From Cryptomeria japonica (taxonomy: Eukaryota; Streptophyta; Pinopsida; Cupressales; Cupressaceae): DNA of 64,000 nucleotides. How positions within the stretch are numbered: position 1 is the first letter of the stretch; every line of letters begins with the position of its first letter. Made by a program: the position numbers and the translations under genes. Positions 12,059 through 23,956 of this stretch are shown here, piece by piece. A model generated the notes under the pieces. The model had not been told where the DNA came from, did not search any database, and worked only from the letters and a program-made list of their open reading frames with translations. Where the stretch lies: NCBI RefSeq assembly GCF_030272615.1, contig NC_081412.1, positions 26,628,501-26,692,500 of the forward strand, in the 5' to 3' direction.

Positions 12059-14469
12059 CTTCACTCTTTTGCAGCTCTTGTTCAGAACAAACACTCACCT
12101 TGATAATTTCCTTATGAAAAAAAAATATTGAAATATACAAACAAGAGAAAAATTGAGGGACCCTCATAGTCAAAACTAGCCAAAATTGTTCCAATGGCTA
12201 ATCATAGGCCTTGGATATTGTTTAGCTATTGAAACTATTTAATGTGAAATATTTAACACAAAAATCTTATCTATATCAAATAGATAGGGCAAATTAAATT
12301 TGAAAGTGTTTAATCATGAAAGGATTTAATGGAACATATTGATGGCTGAAATGTAACTTCATAGTTTGATTAAAACATTATACATTTGATGAATGAAATC
12401 GATGCAAAGCTATGCTATTACATAGAAAGGTGTAATTACAGAATAATTAAGTAATAATGCTTCTAATAGTAACCAACGTTACAAAAGTTAATCCCAACTA
12501 CTCTCATTATTAGGCCTCCATAGAATCTCTCTTCCCAATGGCCCAATCTCATCTTCTTTTTTACTCGTGTGATATTTTATCTCCTGCGCTTCTCTTCTTT
12601 CATTAACCATATTAGAATAGTAATGATTAAAGAAGAGTATTACAAACTAATCCCAACTACCATGACGTGATTTCAACATTTTTCCACCATGAGGAACAAT
12701 AAAATTTCTGAGGGCACAAGATATGTATTAGTTTGATGAAGAGAAAATAGGTGTTTCCTTTGCCTCTTCAATTATTTCTTCCCTCTTTTCTACTATAGAA
12801 GGTTTTGGTAGAGGAGCTTCTAAATGCATTGATTTTGCAGTTGTAGAATGTCATTTTAGGTCTGATAATATGAAACTGTGACCTATTTTCAGTAGTATAA
12901 TTATTGAAGATTGGTTTAGCCTCATAGCCAACATGAAATTACCTCATATTCAATATAAGGACACGCCTTAGTAATTTTCTTATGAAAGTAGGTTGTATTA
13001 CAATATGTAGTGTTAATGATATATAATGTGGCTAAATTTGGACTTCGTTAATGAATAATTTTTTAGCATCCTTAGGTAGAATGAAGATAAAAGTACGTCG
13101 TAGTGACTATATGTAGTTCTAATATTTATGAACTTCTCTTCAACCCTGGTTTTGCATTTGAAATTCTGAATTATTCGAATTCAAATAATTTAGGCTATAG
13201 ATTCTTCTCATCTAGGAAAATTAGAATTAAAGTTTACCATTATTTTGAAATCTTAAAACTATCTTCCATCTCAATGTTTTACATTTTGCAATGCTTCTAT
13301 CTCTATGATTATGACCAATTGTTCATGAGATGAGAATTTTTTAATTTTAAATCATCCTTTCCCATCAAATTATATCTCTAATTTTAATTTTCTTTGTTTG
13401 TTTTATTAAAAAAATTCTTTCATATGAATTTAACAAAAAATAAAAAAATTATCGTAATGTACATAATTATATATTCTTTAAATTTTATGTTACATTTTGA
13501 ATGTGTTTTGACATTCATTTCAGAAATATATCTTAGGTGTCTTAATATTGATATATCTCAAAGTCTTTTACAAAGATTTTTCTAAATATAGGTATACTAG
13601 CTTAATACTATTGGATGCTTCTATTTTAATGTTTAGGTGAATTATTTTTGTGATAATATGTTCAATTATTGATGCACGTGAAATAAGGATCAGGTTTGCT
13701 AGTTGACTACTCTAAGAAGGTTCAAAAAGTGGTGCTTTATCTTTATGAGGACACTAGTGATGATAACATCAAATATTATATTTAAGCAACCAACAAACTA
13801 GAACAACTGCTATAATGTTTTTAAATAGTTCAACATTGATAGGTATGATTTTCAAAATCTCAAAATTAAGATGCACAACTAGAAGATCCTCTCCCCTAAT
13901 CTCTATGTTGAACTGAAGCACTACATCATATATTTTGTGTATAAAATGTATGTTGCAATTCTTCTTTAGATCTCATATTAGTAAAATTATAATTTGCTAA
14001 TTTCATTTCTTTTCAAAATCCCAAAATTGCCAAGTAGAGTTCTTGAAAATCAAGTTCATATTGTCACTTCAATTGCTAATTGCAAGTTCATGCAAATCAC
14101 TTCATATTGTCACCAAAAGGAATGTTGCACTTAACATCTTCTTAACTACCCACTTGCATCCTATATGAGTACAAATGTGAGTGCAAAATAAAGATGATTT
14201 GAATAAAAAAGATAACAACCTAACACACAAATTATTCAAACACTCGAGATTAGGACGCTAAAAGGGAATAAATCAAGCATAATTGATAAAATCAAATAGA
14301 AATGCAAACTCCATTTTTCTCCTTTGATTTGATGTGTGCTTGATTTCATGCTTCGAAGTGTACTAGATGTGCTCCATGATTATGAGTATGAATGATAGAT
14401 TAAAACGAGTGCAAATGGATGTGATATGTGGTTACAAATCAAAGTGAGATGAGTAGTGAATTCTGCATT
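12059..14469. other. AT-rich intergenic sequence, nothing recognised
   Basis: Reading frames up to about 76 codons, all AT-driven and without recognisable motifs. No repeat boundary is evident until the host repeat that flanks the LTR element. Confidence 0.5.
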
Positions 14470-14593
14470 ACAATGGTATGAAAATGAAAGGGGATGGATT
14501 GTGTAGGAAAATGAGAGGATTAAATAGGCCAAGGTGGGAGAAGAAGAGGTATGAAAATGAGACACTTGTTCTTGAGAAGGGAAAGTGTCATGG
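14470..14593. repeat. Host repeat, left part, ending in target site CATGG
   Basis: The sequence ACTTGTTCTTGAGAAGGGAAAGTGTCATGG up to 14593 is nearly the same as sequence at 47846-47880 and 47604-47636, on the far side of the LTR element. The doublet therefore inserted into a local tandem repeat. The last five bases (CATGG, 14589-14593) form the left target-site duplication. Confidence 0.8.
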
Positions 14594-16299
14594 TGGTGAA
14601 GGAGCACCGAGTGAACCAAGTGTACGTCTTGATTCCAATGACCTATATGGGGTCAAATATGAATATTTTGAGTTATAGATGGTTTCTTGTGTCAAATAAG
14701 GTCTAATGAGACCAATAGAATTGTAATAAGGTCATTTGACCATTCATGTAATCAAGATGTGTAGATGGTCCTAGCAAGATCCTGATTTGGCCAATATTGT
14801 GCAAATGGGTCAAAATGGGTCAAATTGATGTAATAATGTAAAAGTTGGTTCCAATGGTTCTTTCATGTCTATTTGGACCTATTTCAATGTTTTTAAGGTC
14901 GTGGTTTAGCAAAATGTTGAAAGTAACCCAATCATTTTGGGGGACTATGATTGTTTGGAGTCTAAGTTGGTTGAGTAATACAAAAATTGCCATATTATCA
15001 ATTTGTTGTCATGACAATTTTGCACATTTTGTAAGTTGTGATTCTCCAACAGCCAGTTCAGTTTGAAAAATGGTTGGAGGAGGTTGTGTTCATTTGGGGT
15101 GACACCATTAAGGACCCCAAACCTTGAAAGATGTAAGTGTGTGTTGATTTGATTGTTTTGAGAAGGAAATTGAAGCATCAAAACTGTTGGAAATGCAGGA
15201 AATCATCTAAGTTATGTTGATTGCATACTGAAAGTGGATTGGAAAGAATGATCATCACATAGATCCTGAAACTAGATTTTTTTACCTTTTTTTGCATTTG
15301 GTGTGAAGCCTTGAAGTTATCGCTGCCCCATTCTACAAGAAAATCTCTATTGGGTAGCCTAAAACCCTCAAACCCCTAGGGTTTTATTGTAATAATAAGT
15401 TTTGGCCTATCAATCCTTTACTGAACACTTTGTCATTATAGGAAATGATAGGCCACTATATCATATGTCAATTCCAAGAGCCATTAAAAGGACATAAGAG
15501 GACAAAGAGGATGGACAACAAACCCTAGGTCTGGCATCTCTATGTGATAGACCGGTTTGATGAGTGTAGTATCAGAGAATTGAGTGGTAGTGCACTGGAA
15601 AGGGGTTTGAATGTGATAGAGGAGTATTTTTGAGGTTGAAACAACATTTCATTGTCAGCGATAGTCATCTTTTAGGAGAACCAAGCAAGTTTGTGGCAGG
15701 TGTTCAGTTAAATAGGCCTAATAGCCCTATTAGGTCTATTAGTGCGGTATTGGTTGGGATATCTACAAGTTGGTCTGGTACTGAAAAGTGAGATATTGTT
15801 GAGAACTCCCAAAAGGGTATCTAAAAATATAATTTGTTTTCCTATATCCTCAGGGTGTCAAACGCTATCACTTGATTCCTTCAAATGGAGGCCTAATAGC
15901 ATCTGGTTCTCTTTGTGGGCAAGAGAGTCAAAGTTGATGTTCCGGTGGGTCTAAACCATGAAATCCTATTTTATTTGTGTTAAGGTGTTTTGAGAACACC
16001 CCTCCAAGGGTTGTTGTATTGAATTGGTCAAGTGGGTCATTCAAACCCCTAAAACCTAGTAGTAGCTCACTCATATACACAAGGGTGTGTGTAGTCACAC
16101 AAGACTTGAGAGTGTTAGTTGTTTGTAAGTGGACATATTGGATGCCTTGAGTCTCCCAAGGAATTTTTTAGTGTCATTTAACCATTACTTCAATTGGTGT
16201 TGTGTGAGGACCCTTTGCTAGTAGGGTTTTGGTTGAGTCTGCGAACCTTAGAGGTTGGTTGGTTCAAGGTTATCCTTCTAGTTTGTTGCCTCCTCTTCA
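14594..16299 (+). repeat. LTR 1 of the gag-only doublet
   Basis: 1706 bases, TG...CA, followed at 16303 by a methionine-tRNA-type primer-binding site. It differs from LTRs 2 and 3 at many shared sites. For example, near the 3' third it reads CTGAACACTTTGTCATT where LTR2 has CTGAATAATTTTTCATT. LTRs 2 and 3 are therefore closer to each other than to this one. Confidence 0.88.
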
Positions 16300-16302
16300 T
16301 AT

Positions 16303-16313
16303 TGGTATCAAAG
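16303..16313 (+). promoter_or_regulatory. Primer-binding site, unit 1 (iMet-tRNA type)
   Basis: TGGTATCAAAG lies three bases after the LTR end. It resembles the standard initiator-Met tRNA complement TGGTATCAGAGC of plant retrotransposons. The same word follows LTR2 at about 20063. Confidence 0.8.
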
Positions 16314-16382
16314 AAAGGAAGTAGATCCTTGAAGAAGATAGTTGAGTTTTGAGAGAAGGGTAATTAATAGGTTGAAGTCAAG

Positions 16383-17390
16383 ATGCCTCCTAAGAGTGTG
16401 GGTATTGCTAGAGAGTTACAAGAGCTGAAGAAGAAGAATGTGGGGTTGCAAGAATCCTATAATGCGGTGATGGCAAGGCTTGAAGCCTTAGAGTCCAATC
16501 AAAGAAGGAATGTTGATATAGGAGATGTGAGTGATGAAGAGGAAGAAGAAGAGGAGTTCCAAGAAGCACATGACAAGGAACAAGTAGATCCTAAGGAGTA
16601 GCATACACTCAGATTGTTAAAGGAAGTGAAAGGTGATGAGTACAAGGTATGAGTTCACCTACCTATGTATGGTGGGAATCTAAATGAGGAAGAGTTGCTT
16701 GATTGGGTAGCAATCATGGATACTTATTTTGAGAGTGAAGAGGTGTCAGAGGATCAGAGGGTCAAAGTGGAAAAGACAAAGTTGAAAGGATATGCTCTCC
16801 TATGGTGGGATTATGAACAGACGAAAAGAAGAAAGAAAGGAAAATCCAAGATCCTATCTTGGGATAGGATGGTTGTAAAACTTAAAGGTAAATTTATTCC
16901 TAGAGACTATGAAGTTCAAATGTTTAAGAAATTGCAAACTTTAAAACAAAGGGATTTATATGTGAAGGCATATACTGATGAGTTTTATAAGTTGAGTATA
17001 AGAGTAGGAAGGGATGAAGATAAAGTTGAAAAGGTGGCTAGGTACCTTGGTGGTCTTAGATTCAATATTCAAGATGAGTTGGTGGATGATAACCCCAAAA
17101 GTGTGGAAGAATGTTTCCAATTGGCACTCAGGACTGAGGAGAAAGTCAAAAGAAGGCAAGAGAAATCCACAAGAGGAAGAGGTGGCAACAATAACAGAGG
17201 TAGAAGTCTATTTCCTTCACAGAAATAGACCCATGAGGATCAAGGTGATACAAGCAAAGGTAAGAACAATCATTTTCTGATTTTAGAAGTGGATTTGGTA
17301 AAAATAGAGGCAGATTTACTTCTAATCAATTTTCAAGAAGATGTTATAATTGTAATGAATATGGTCATCCTTCTTTTAAGTGTCTTGAAA
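16383..17390 (+). pseudogene. Gag polyprotein with CCHC zinc knuckle, unit 1
   Basis: Starts at ATG 16383 (MPPKSVGIARELQELK), then a short coiled-coil-like and acidic N-terminus. A retrotransposon Gag capsid domain follows (16665-17130; core YALLWWDYEQTKRRKKGKSK and LGGLRFNIQDEL). Next come an RG-rich stretch and a knuckle CYNCNEYGHPSFKC at 17342-17383 (C-x2-C-x4-H-x4-C). The frame is broken by TAG at 16599, TGA at about 16650 and TAG at 17226, and a one-base shift near 17275 puts the knuckle in another frame. The stops at 16599 and 17226 and the shift recur in unit 2, so they predate the doublet. It is not translatable as one Gag. Confidence 0.85.
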
Positions 17391-17599
17391 AGAAAACATC
17401 ATCATCATCTAAGTTTGACAAGAGGGTTGCATTTTCTCAAGAGGAGGAGAAAGTTGATAGTAGTCCAAGGGAGGTTGTATGCAATTTAGAAGTTGGTGAG
17501 TGTTTGATGATCAAGCATCATATCTTGAAAACCTCACAGTAATCTGAACCCATCCAAAGAAGGAGCCTCTTTAGAACAAGGTGTCAATGTAAAGGTAAA

Positions 17600-18019
17600 G
17601 TGTGTACTCTTGTTGTTAATTCCGGTTCCACTGATAACATGGTTTCTATTGAAATGGTTGACAAGTTACATTTGGAAAGATTGCCTCATAATAATCCTTA
17701 TAGAGTTTCTTGGGTCAATTATGATTTTAGTCTATTGGTTAAGGAACAAGCAAGGGTTGATTTTTGTATTAGTCAATATAAGGAGAGTGTTAAATGTGAC
17801 ATTTTACCCATGGAATGTAGCCATATTTTATCTGGTAGACCTTGGAAATATGACAACCATACTAGTTATGATGGTAGGAGAAACACTTATACTACTAAAA
17901 AGGATGGGGTTAAGTACACTTTATGGCCAATGAATGATCATGTTAAGGGTAAGAACCAAATAGTCATGTTTGGGAAGAAAACATTGCTTGAGGATGAAGA
18001 GTCGGTAGCCAAGTCATGA
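17600..18019 (+). pseudogene. Retropepsin-like aspartic protease domain, unit 1, catalytic Asp replaced
   Basis: The translation CTLVVNSGSTDNMVSIEMVD...ILSGRPWKYDNHTSYDGR matches the protease region of plant Ty3/gypsy elements, where the active site is normally D-S-G-S-T or D-G-G-S-T. Here the catalytic Asp is Asn (N-S-G-S-T-D-N), and unit 2 has the same change. The flap-side G-R-P-W motif is kept as S-G-R-P-W. No RT follows. The frame ends at TGA 18017-18019. The domain should be catalytically dead, so this family would have needed proteins supplied in trans. Confidence 0.85.
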
Positions 18020-18351
18020 ATAAAAAGGGTTGGAAATGATAATTTGTGTGAAGGTATAATGATTGGTTCAATTTTATGTCCCTTTGTATAGGATATGGTG
18101 AAGGATAAATCTGATGTTGTAGGTAAGAAGGAGCAAGTACAATAAATAGAGGTTGAGGAAGTGGAGAAGAAGGTGCAAGGGCAACCACCCATTGAAGATT
18201 CTTGGTATCCACCAAGTCCTATGGTGGTTGGAGTTCCTTTGTGGAGTAATTGGTTTTTGTATTATGGTTTTTATCAATTTCTTGCAGGTTTTCATAATGT
18301 TGGAGTTGATGTTCCATCATGGGACATGAGGTTTTGCCTAGGAGGCGAGTA
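18020..18351 (+). other. 3' untranslated part of unit 1 with polypurine tract
   Basis: The sequence between the protease frame and LTR2 has no RT. The last bases before LTR2 (AGGAGGCGAG, 18340-18349) form a purine-rich tract immediately upstream of the LTR start. In unit 2 the equivalent is GAGGGGAG before 22109. Confidence 0.7.
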
Positions 18352-20059
18352 TGGTGCAGGAGCACCGAGTGAACCAAGTGTACCTCCTGATTCTAATGAC
18401 CTTTATGGGGTCAAATATGAACATTTTGAGTTCTAGATGGTTTCTTGTGTCAAATAAGGTCTAATGAGACCAAGAGGATTGTAATAAGGTCATTTGACCA
18501 TTCATGTAATCAAGTTGTCTAGATGGTCCTAGGAAGGTCCTTATTTGGCCAATATTGTGCAAATGAGTCAAAATGGGTCAAATTGATGTAATAATGTAAA
18601 AGTTGGTTCCAACAGTCCTTTCATGTCTATTTGGACCTATTTCAATGTGTTTAAGGTCATGGTTTAGCAAAATGTTGAAATTAACCCAATCATTTTGGGG
18701 GACTATGATAGTCTGGAGTCAAAGTTGGATAAGTAATGCAAAAATTGTCATATTGTCAGTTTGTTGTAATGAAAATTTTGCACCTTTTGTAAGTTGTGAT
18801 TCTCCAATGGTTAATTCAGTTTGAAAAATGGTTAGACGGGGTTGTGTTCATTTGGGGTGACACCTTTAAGGACCCAAAACCCCAAAAGATGTAAGTGTGT
18901 GTTGATTTGATTGTTTTGAGAAGGAAAGTTGAAGCATCAAAACTGTTGGAAACACAAGAAATCATCTATTTTTTGTTGATTGCATACTGAAGGTGGGTTG
19001 GCAAGAATGATCATCACATAGATCTTGGAACTATATTTTTTTACCTTTGTTTTTCATTTGGTGTGAAGCCTTGAAGTAATCTCTGCCCCATTCTACAAGA
19101 AAATCTCTACTGGGTAGCCTAAAACCCTCAAACCCCTAGGGTTTGATTGTAATAATGAGTTTTGGCCTATCAATCCTTAACTGAATAATTTTTCATTATA
19201 GGAAATGATAGGACACTGTATCATATGTCAATTCCAAGAGCCATTAAGAGGACACAGTAGGGCGAAGACTTTGGAGAACTAACCCTAGGTCTGGCATCTC
19301 TATGTGACAGACTGGTTTGATGAGTGCAAAGCGAGAGAATTAAGTGGTAGAGCACTAGAAAGGGGTTTGAATGTGATAGAGAAGTATTTTGGAGGTTTAC
19401 ACAACATTTCATAGTTAGGGATAGTCATCTTTTAGGAGGACCAAGAAAATTTGTGATAGGTGTTCAATCAAATAGGCCTAATAGCCCTATTAGGTTTGTC
19501 AGTGCAATATTGGTTGGGATATCTGCAAGTTGGTCGAGTATTGGAAACTAAGATATTGTTGAGAGCTCCCAAAAGAGTATCTAAAAATATAATTTGTTTG
19601 CCTAGATCCTTAGGGTGTCAAAAGTTATCACCGAATTCCTTCAAATGGAGGCCTAATTGCAACCGGTTTTGTTTGTGGGCAAGAGAATCAAAATTGATGT
19701 TCCATTGGGTATAAACCATGAAATCTTGTTTCATTTATGTTAAGGTGTTGTGAGAACACCCCTCCAAGGGTTGTTGTATTGAATTGGTGAAGTTTTTCAT
19801 TCAAACCCCTAAAGCCTAGTAGTAGCCCACTCATGTACACAAGGGTGTGTGTAGTCACACAAGACTTGAGAGTGTTAGTTGTTTGTAAGTGGACATATTG
19901 GATCCCTTGAGTCTCGCAATGAATTTTTTAGTGTCATTTAACCATTAATTCACTTGGTGTTGTGTGAGGACCCTTTGCTAGTAGGGTTTTGGTTGAGTTT
20001 GCGAACCTTAGAGGTTGGTTGGTTCAAGGTTTTCCTTCCAGTTTGTTGCCTCCTCATCA
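18352..20059 (+). repeat. LTR 2 (shared middle LTR) of the doublet
   Basis: 1708 bases, start TGGTGCAGGAGCACC, end CCTCCTCATCA. It serves as the 3' LTR of unit 1 and the 5' LTR of unit 2. A Met-tRNA-type primer-binding site follows at about 20063. Confidence 0.88.
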
Positions 20060-20142
20060 TATTGGTATCAAAGAAAGGAAGTAGGTCCCTAAAGAAGATA
20101 GTTGAGTTTTGAGAGAAGGGTAATTAATAGGTTGAAGTCAAG

Positions 20143-21165
20143 ATGCCTCCTAAGAGTGTGGGTACTGCTAGAGAGTTACAAGAGTTGAAGGAGAAGAAAA
20201 TGGGGTTGCAAGAATTCTATAATGCGGTGATGGCAAGGCTTGAAGCCTTAGAGTCCAATCAAAGAAGGAATGTTGATATAGGAGATGTGAGTGATGAAGA
20301 GGAAGAAGAAGAGGAGTTCCAAGAAGCACAGGAGGAGGAACAACTAGATCCTAAGGAGTAGCATACACTCAGATTGTTAAAGGAAGTGAAAGGTGATGAG
20401 TACAAGGAAAGAATTCACCTACCTATGTATGGTGGTAATCTAAATGAATAAGAGTTGCTTGATTGGGTAGCAGTAATGGATACTTATTTTGACAGTGAAG
20501 AGGTGTCAAAGGATTAGAGCGTCAAAGTGGAAAAGACAAAGTTGAAATGACATGCTCTCCTATGGTCGGATTATGAACAGGAAGAAAGAAGAAAGAAAGG
20601 AAAAGCCAAGATCCTATCTTGGGAGAGGATGGTTGTAAAACTTAAAGGTAAATCTATTCCTAGACACTATGAAGTTCAAATGTTTAAGAAATTGCAATGT
20701 TTAAAACAAAGGGATTTATATGTGAAGGCATATACTGATGAGTTTTATAAGTTGAGTATAAGAGTAGGAAGGGATGAAGATGAAGTTGAAAAGGTGGACA
20801 GGTAGCTTGGTGGTCTTAGATTCAATATTCAATATGAGTTGGTGATTTCTAACCCCAAAAGTGTGGAAGAATGTTTCCAATTGGCACTTAGGACTAAGGA
20901 GAAAGTCAAAAGAAGGCAAGAGAAATCCACAAGAGGAAGAGGCGGCAACAATAACAGTGGTGGAAATGCATTTCCTTCACAGAAATAGACCCATGAGGAT
21001 CAAGGTGATACAAGCAAAGGTAAGAACAATCATTTTCTGATTTTAGAAGTGGATTTGGTAATAATAGAGGAAAATTTACTTCTAATCAATTTTTAGGAAG
21101 ATGTTATAATTGTAATTAATTTGGTCATCCTTCTTTTAAGTGTCTTGAAAAGACAACATCATCAT
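20143..21165 (+). pseudogene. Gag polyprotein remnant, unit 2
   Basis: Same start (MPPKSVGTARELQELKEK) and layout as unit 1 but more decayed. It has the shared TAG after DPKE, additional stops in the capsid region (for example at about 20449, 20515 and 20805), the shared TAG after the S-Q-K triplet near 20985, and a stop replacing a Glu codon inside the zinc knuckle (about 21117). The capsid block between 20430 and 20900 remains recognisable. Confidence 0.85.
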
Positions 21166-21359
21166 CATCTAAGGTTGACAAGAGGGTTGCATTTTCTCAA
21201 GAGGAGGAGGAATTTGATAGTAGTCCAAGGGAGGTTGTATGCAATTCAGAAGTTGGTGAGTGTTTGATGATCAAGCATCATATCTTCAAGACCTTGTAGG
21301 AATCTGAACCCATCCAAAGAAGGAACCTCTTTAGAACAAGGTGTCAATGTAAAGGTAAA

Positions 21360-21776
21360 GTGTGTACTCTTGTTGTTAATTCCGGTTCCACTGATAACAT
21401 GTTTTCTATTGAAATGGTTGACAAGTTACATTTGGAAAGATTGCCTCATAATAATCCTTATAGAGTTTCTTGGGTCAATGATGATGTTAGTCTATTGGTT
21501 AAGGAACAAGCAAGCGTTGATTTTTATATTAGTCAATATAAGGATAGTGTTATATGTGACATTTTACCCATGGAATGTAGCCATATTTTACTTTGTAGAC
21601 CTTGGAAATATGACAACCATACTAGTTATGATGGTAGGAGAAAATTTTATACTATTGAAAAGGATGGGGTTAAGTACACTTTATGGCCAATGAATGATCA
21701 TGTCAAGGATAAGAACCAAATAGTCATGTTTCGGAAGAAGACATTGCTTGAGGATGAAGAGTTGGTAGCCAAGTGA
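21360..21776 (+). pseudogene. Retropepsin-like protease domain, unit 2, catalytic Asp replaced
   Basis: CTLVVNSGSTDNMFSIEMVD carries the same Asp-to-Asn replacement as unit 1. The later GRPW motif is mutated to CRPW. The frame ends at TGA 21774-21776. The next 330 bases lead through a purine-rich tract to LTR3, with no polymerase. Confidence 0.85.
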
Positions 21777-22108
21777 CGGATAAAAAGGGTTGGAAATGAT
21801 AATTTGTGTGAAGGTATAATGATTGGTTCAATTTTATGTCCCTTTGTACAAGACATGGTGAAGGATAAATATGATGTTGTAGGTAAGGAGTAGGTACAGT
21901 AAACAGAGGTTGAGGAAGTGGAGACGAAGGTGCAAGGGCAACCACCCATTGAAGATTATTGGTATCCACCTAGTCCTATGGTGGTTGGAGTTCCTTTGTG
22001 GAGTAATTGGTTTTTGTATTATGGTTTTTATCAATTTCTTGTAGGTTTTCAGAAGGCTGGAGTTGATGTTCCATCATGGGACATGAGGTTTTTTTAACGA
22101 GGGGAGTA

Positions 22109-22927
22109 TGGTGCAGGAGCACCGAGTGAAGCAAGTGTACCTCCTAATTCTAATGACCTTTATGGGGTCAAATATGAACATTTTGAGTTCTAGATGGTTT
22201 CTTGTGTCAAATAAGGTCTAATGAGACCAAGAGGATTGTAATAAGGTCATTTGACCATTCATGTAATCAAGTTGTCTAGATGGTCCTAGGAAGGTCCTGA
22301 TTTGGCCAATATTGTGCGAATAAGTCAAATTGTGTCAAATTGATGTAATAATATAAAAGGTGGTTCCAACGATCCTTTCATGTCTATTTGGACCTATTTC
22401 AATGTGTTTAAGGTCATGGTTTAGCAAAATGTTGAAATTAACCCAATCATTTTGGGGGACTATGATAGTTTGGAGTCAAAGTTGTATGAGTAATGCTCAT
22501 ATTGTCAGTTTGTTGTCATGAAAATTTTGCACTTTTTGTAAGTTGTGATTCTCCAATGGTCAATTCAGTTTGAAAAATGGTTAGAGGGGGTTGTGTTCAT
22601 TTGGGGTGACACCTTTAAGGACCCAAAACCCTAAAAGATGTAAGTGTTTGTTGATTTGATTGTTTTGAGAAGGAAAATTGAAGCATCAAAACTATTAGAA
22701 ACACAGGAAATCATCTATTTTTTGTTGATTGCATACTGAAGGTGGGTTGGCAAGAATGATCATCACATAGATCATGGAACTAGTTTTTTTTACCTTTGTT
22801 TTGCATTTGGTATGAAGCCTTGAAGTAATCTCTCTCCCATTCTACAAGAAAATCTCTACCGGGTAGCCTAAAACCCTCAAACCCCTAGGGTTTGATTGTA
22901 ATAATGAGTTTTGGCCTATCATCCTTA
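22109..22927 (+). repeat. LTR 3 of the doublet, left part (interrupted)
   Basis: The first 819 bases of LTR3, ending ...GGCCTATCATCCTTA. The matching position in LTR2 (about 19170) continues ACTGAATAATT. Here it is interrupted, and that continuation is found 23.8 kb away at 46708. Confidence 0.92.
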
Positions 22928-22995
22928 GGGTATGTGTAGGATCATGGTGTGCCAAAATAGGCCCTTAAGTGGCAATGAAATTTCAGAAAAATCAG
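22924..22995 (+). repeat. Target duplication CTTA and left terminal inverted repeat of element A
   Basis: CTTA (22924-22927) followed by GGGTATGTGTAGGATCATGG. The first 20 bases match the right end at all but four or so positions. Further in, GCCAAAA and AAGTGGCAATG correspond to GCCAAAA and AGTGGCGATG at the other end. Confidence 0.85.
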
Positions 22996-23189
22996 AGTTA
23001 TGCAACTTGACATGAAAATTTGAATAAGTTGTGAACATTATTTTTAAAATATGTAAGAAGAGAATATATAGAAAATTGAATGCAGTTTCTAAGCTACTAG
23101 TTTTTTTTTGGAAAAAAAAAATCCTATTTGATGAAAATTTCAAATTTCAATGCAGTGGTACTAAAATTTCAGGAAAAAAATAAGAAGTA

Positions 23190-23460
23190 GACGTATGTCT
23201 GACCACCCTAATCACAATCAAATCTTAATATTTTTTTACAATATTTATAATATGAGTATTAGACTCATGTCTGGATGTGACACATTTTTTTTTAATGTTT
23301 TATGAATTAAATAATTATTTATGATTTTTTTACTACAGCTTTTTAGAAATTTAGAAACTCCTATGTCTGACCACCTTAACTTGGTCAAAACCTTATGAAT
23401 TTTTTTTTTTTTAATATTTCCCTATAGTAGACGAAGCATAGGATGTGACGCATGTTTTGG
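23190..23460. repeat. Imperfect direct repeat in left subterminal region
   Basis: TATGTCTGACCACC followed by a T-run and a GGATGTGAC(A/G)CAT word occurs at 23194-23286 and at 23362-23455, a period of about 168 bases. Confidence 0.7.
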
Positions 23461-23800
23461 TTTCAAAAAATGTTATACTGTTTGAAAGTTATGAGTGTTT
23501 TTCAATCAGTATATCAATCAGGACTATTGTCAAAATTCAATTAGAAAATAAATAATAATAATTATTTACTAAAGTCGAAATAAGACAAGCCTTATATTGT
23601 TGGAAAGTTGGGAACGTCCTTTAAAAACCCTTTTCGTTTTATCAATTTTGGCTACAAAAAAAGTCATCAGCCACCAGTGTAAAGTCTGGAAAATCAAGGA
23701 ATACTGAAAAACACGTTTTTTTAGTTGACTTTCCAGGTTTGTCACTTCCTAATACCAAAGCATTCCCAAGCCAGAATTTGAAACTTGAAAATTTGAGTGC

Positions 23801-23943
23801 AAAAATCGGATATCCAATAAAATCCGATATCCGATTTTTGTACAAAAATTTGCGGTCTCCAAAGAATTTCCTTTTGTCGCCATTTATAAGTAAACTGCCA
23901 CATGGCAAAAATCTGATATCCGATTAAATCGGATATCGGATTT
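23801..23943. promoter_or_regulatory. Subterminal palindrome cluster (GGATATCC type), left
   Basis: Several palindromes built on ATCGGATATCCGAT lie at 23803-23838 and 23910-23943. The same motif class recurs in inverted order at 27545-27570 and 27663-27700, and at the right ends of both copies (46543-46560; 50393-50406; 50781-50801). Repetition at both ends of a transposon suggests transposase-binding or end-pairing sites. This is inference. Confidence 0.6.
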
Positions 23944-23956
23944 TATTGGTCATATT

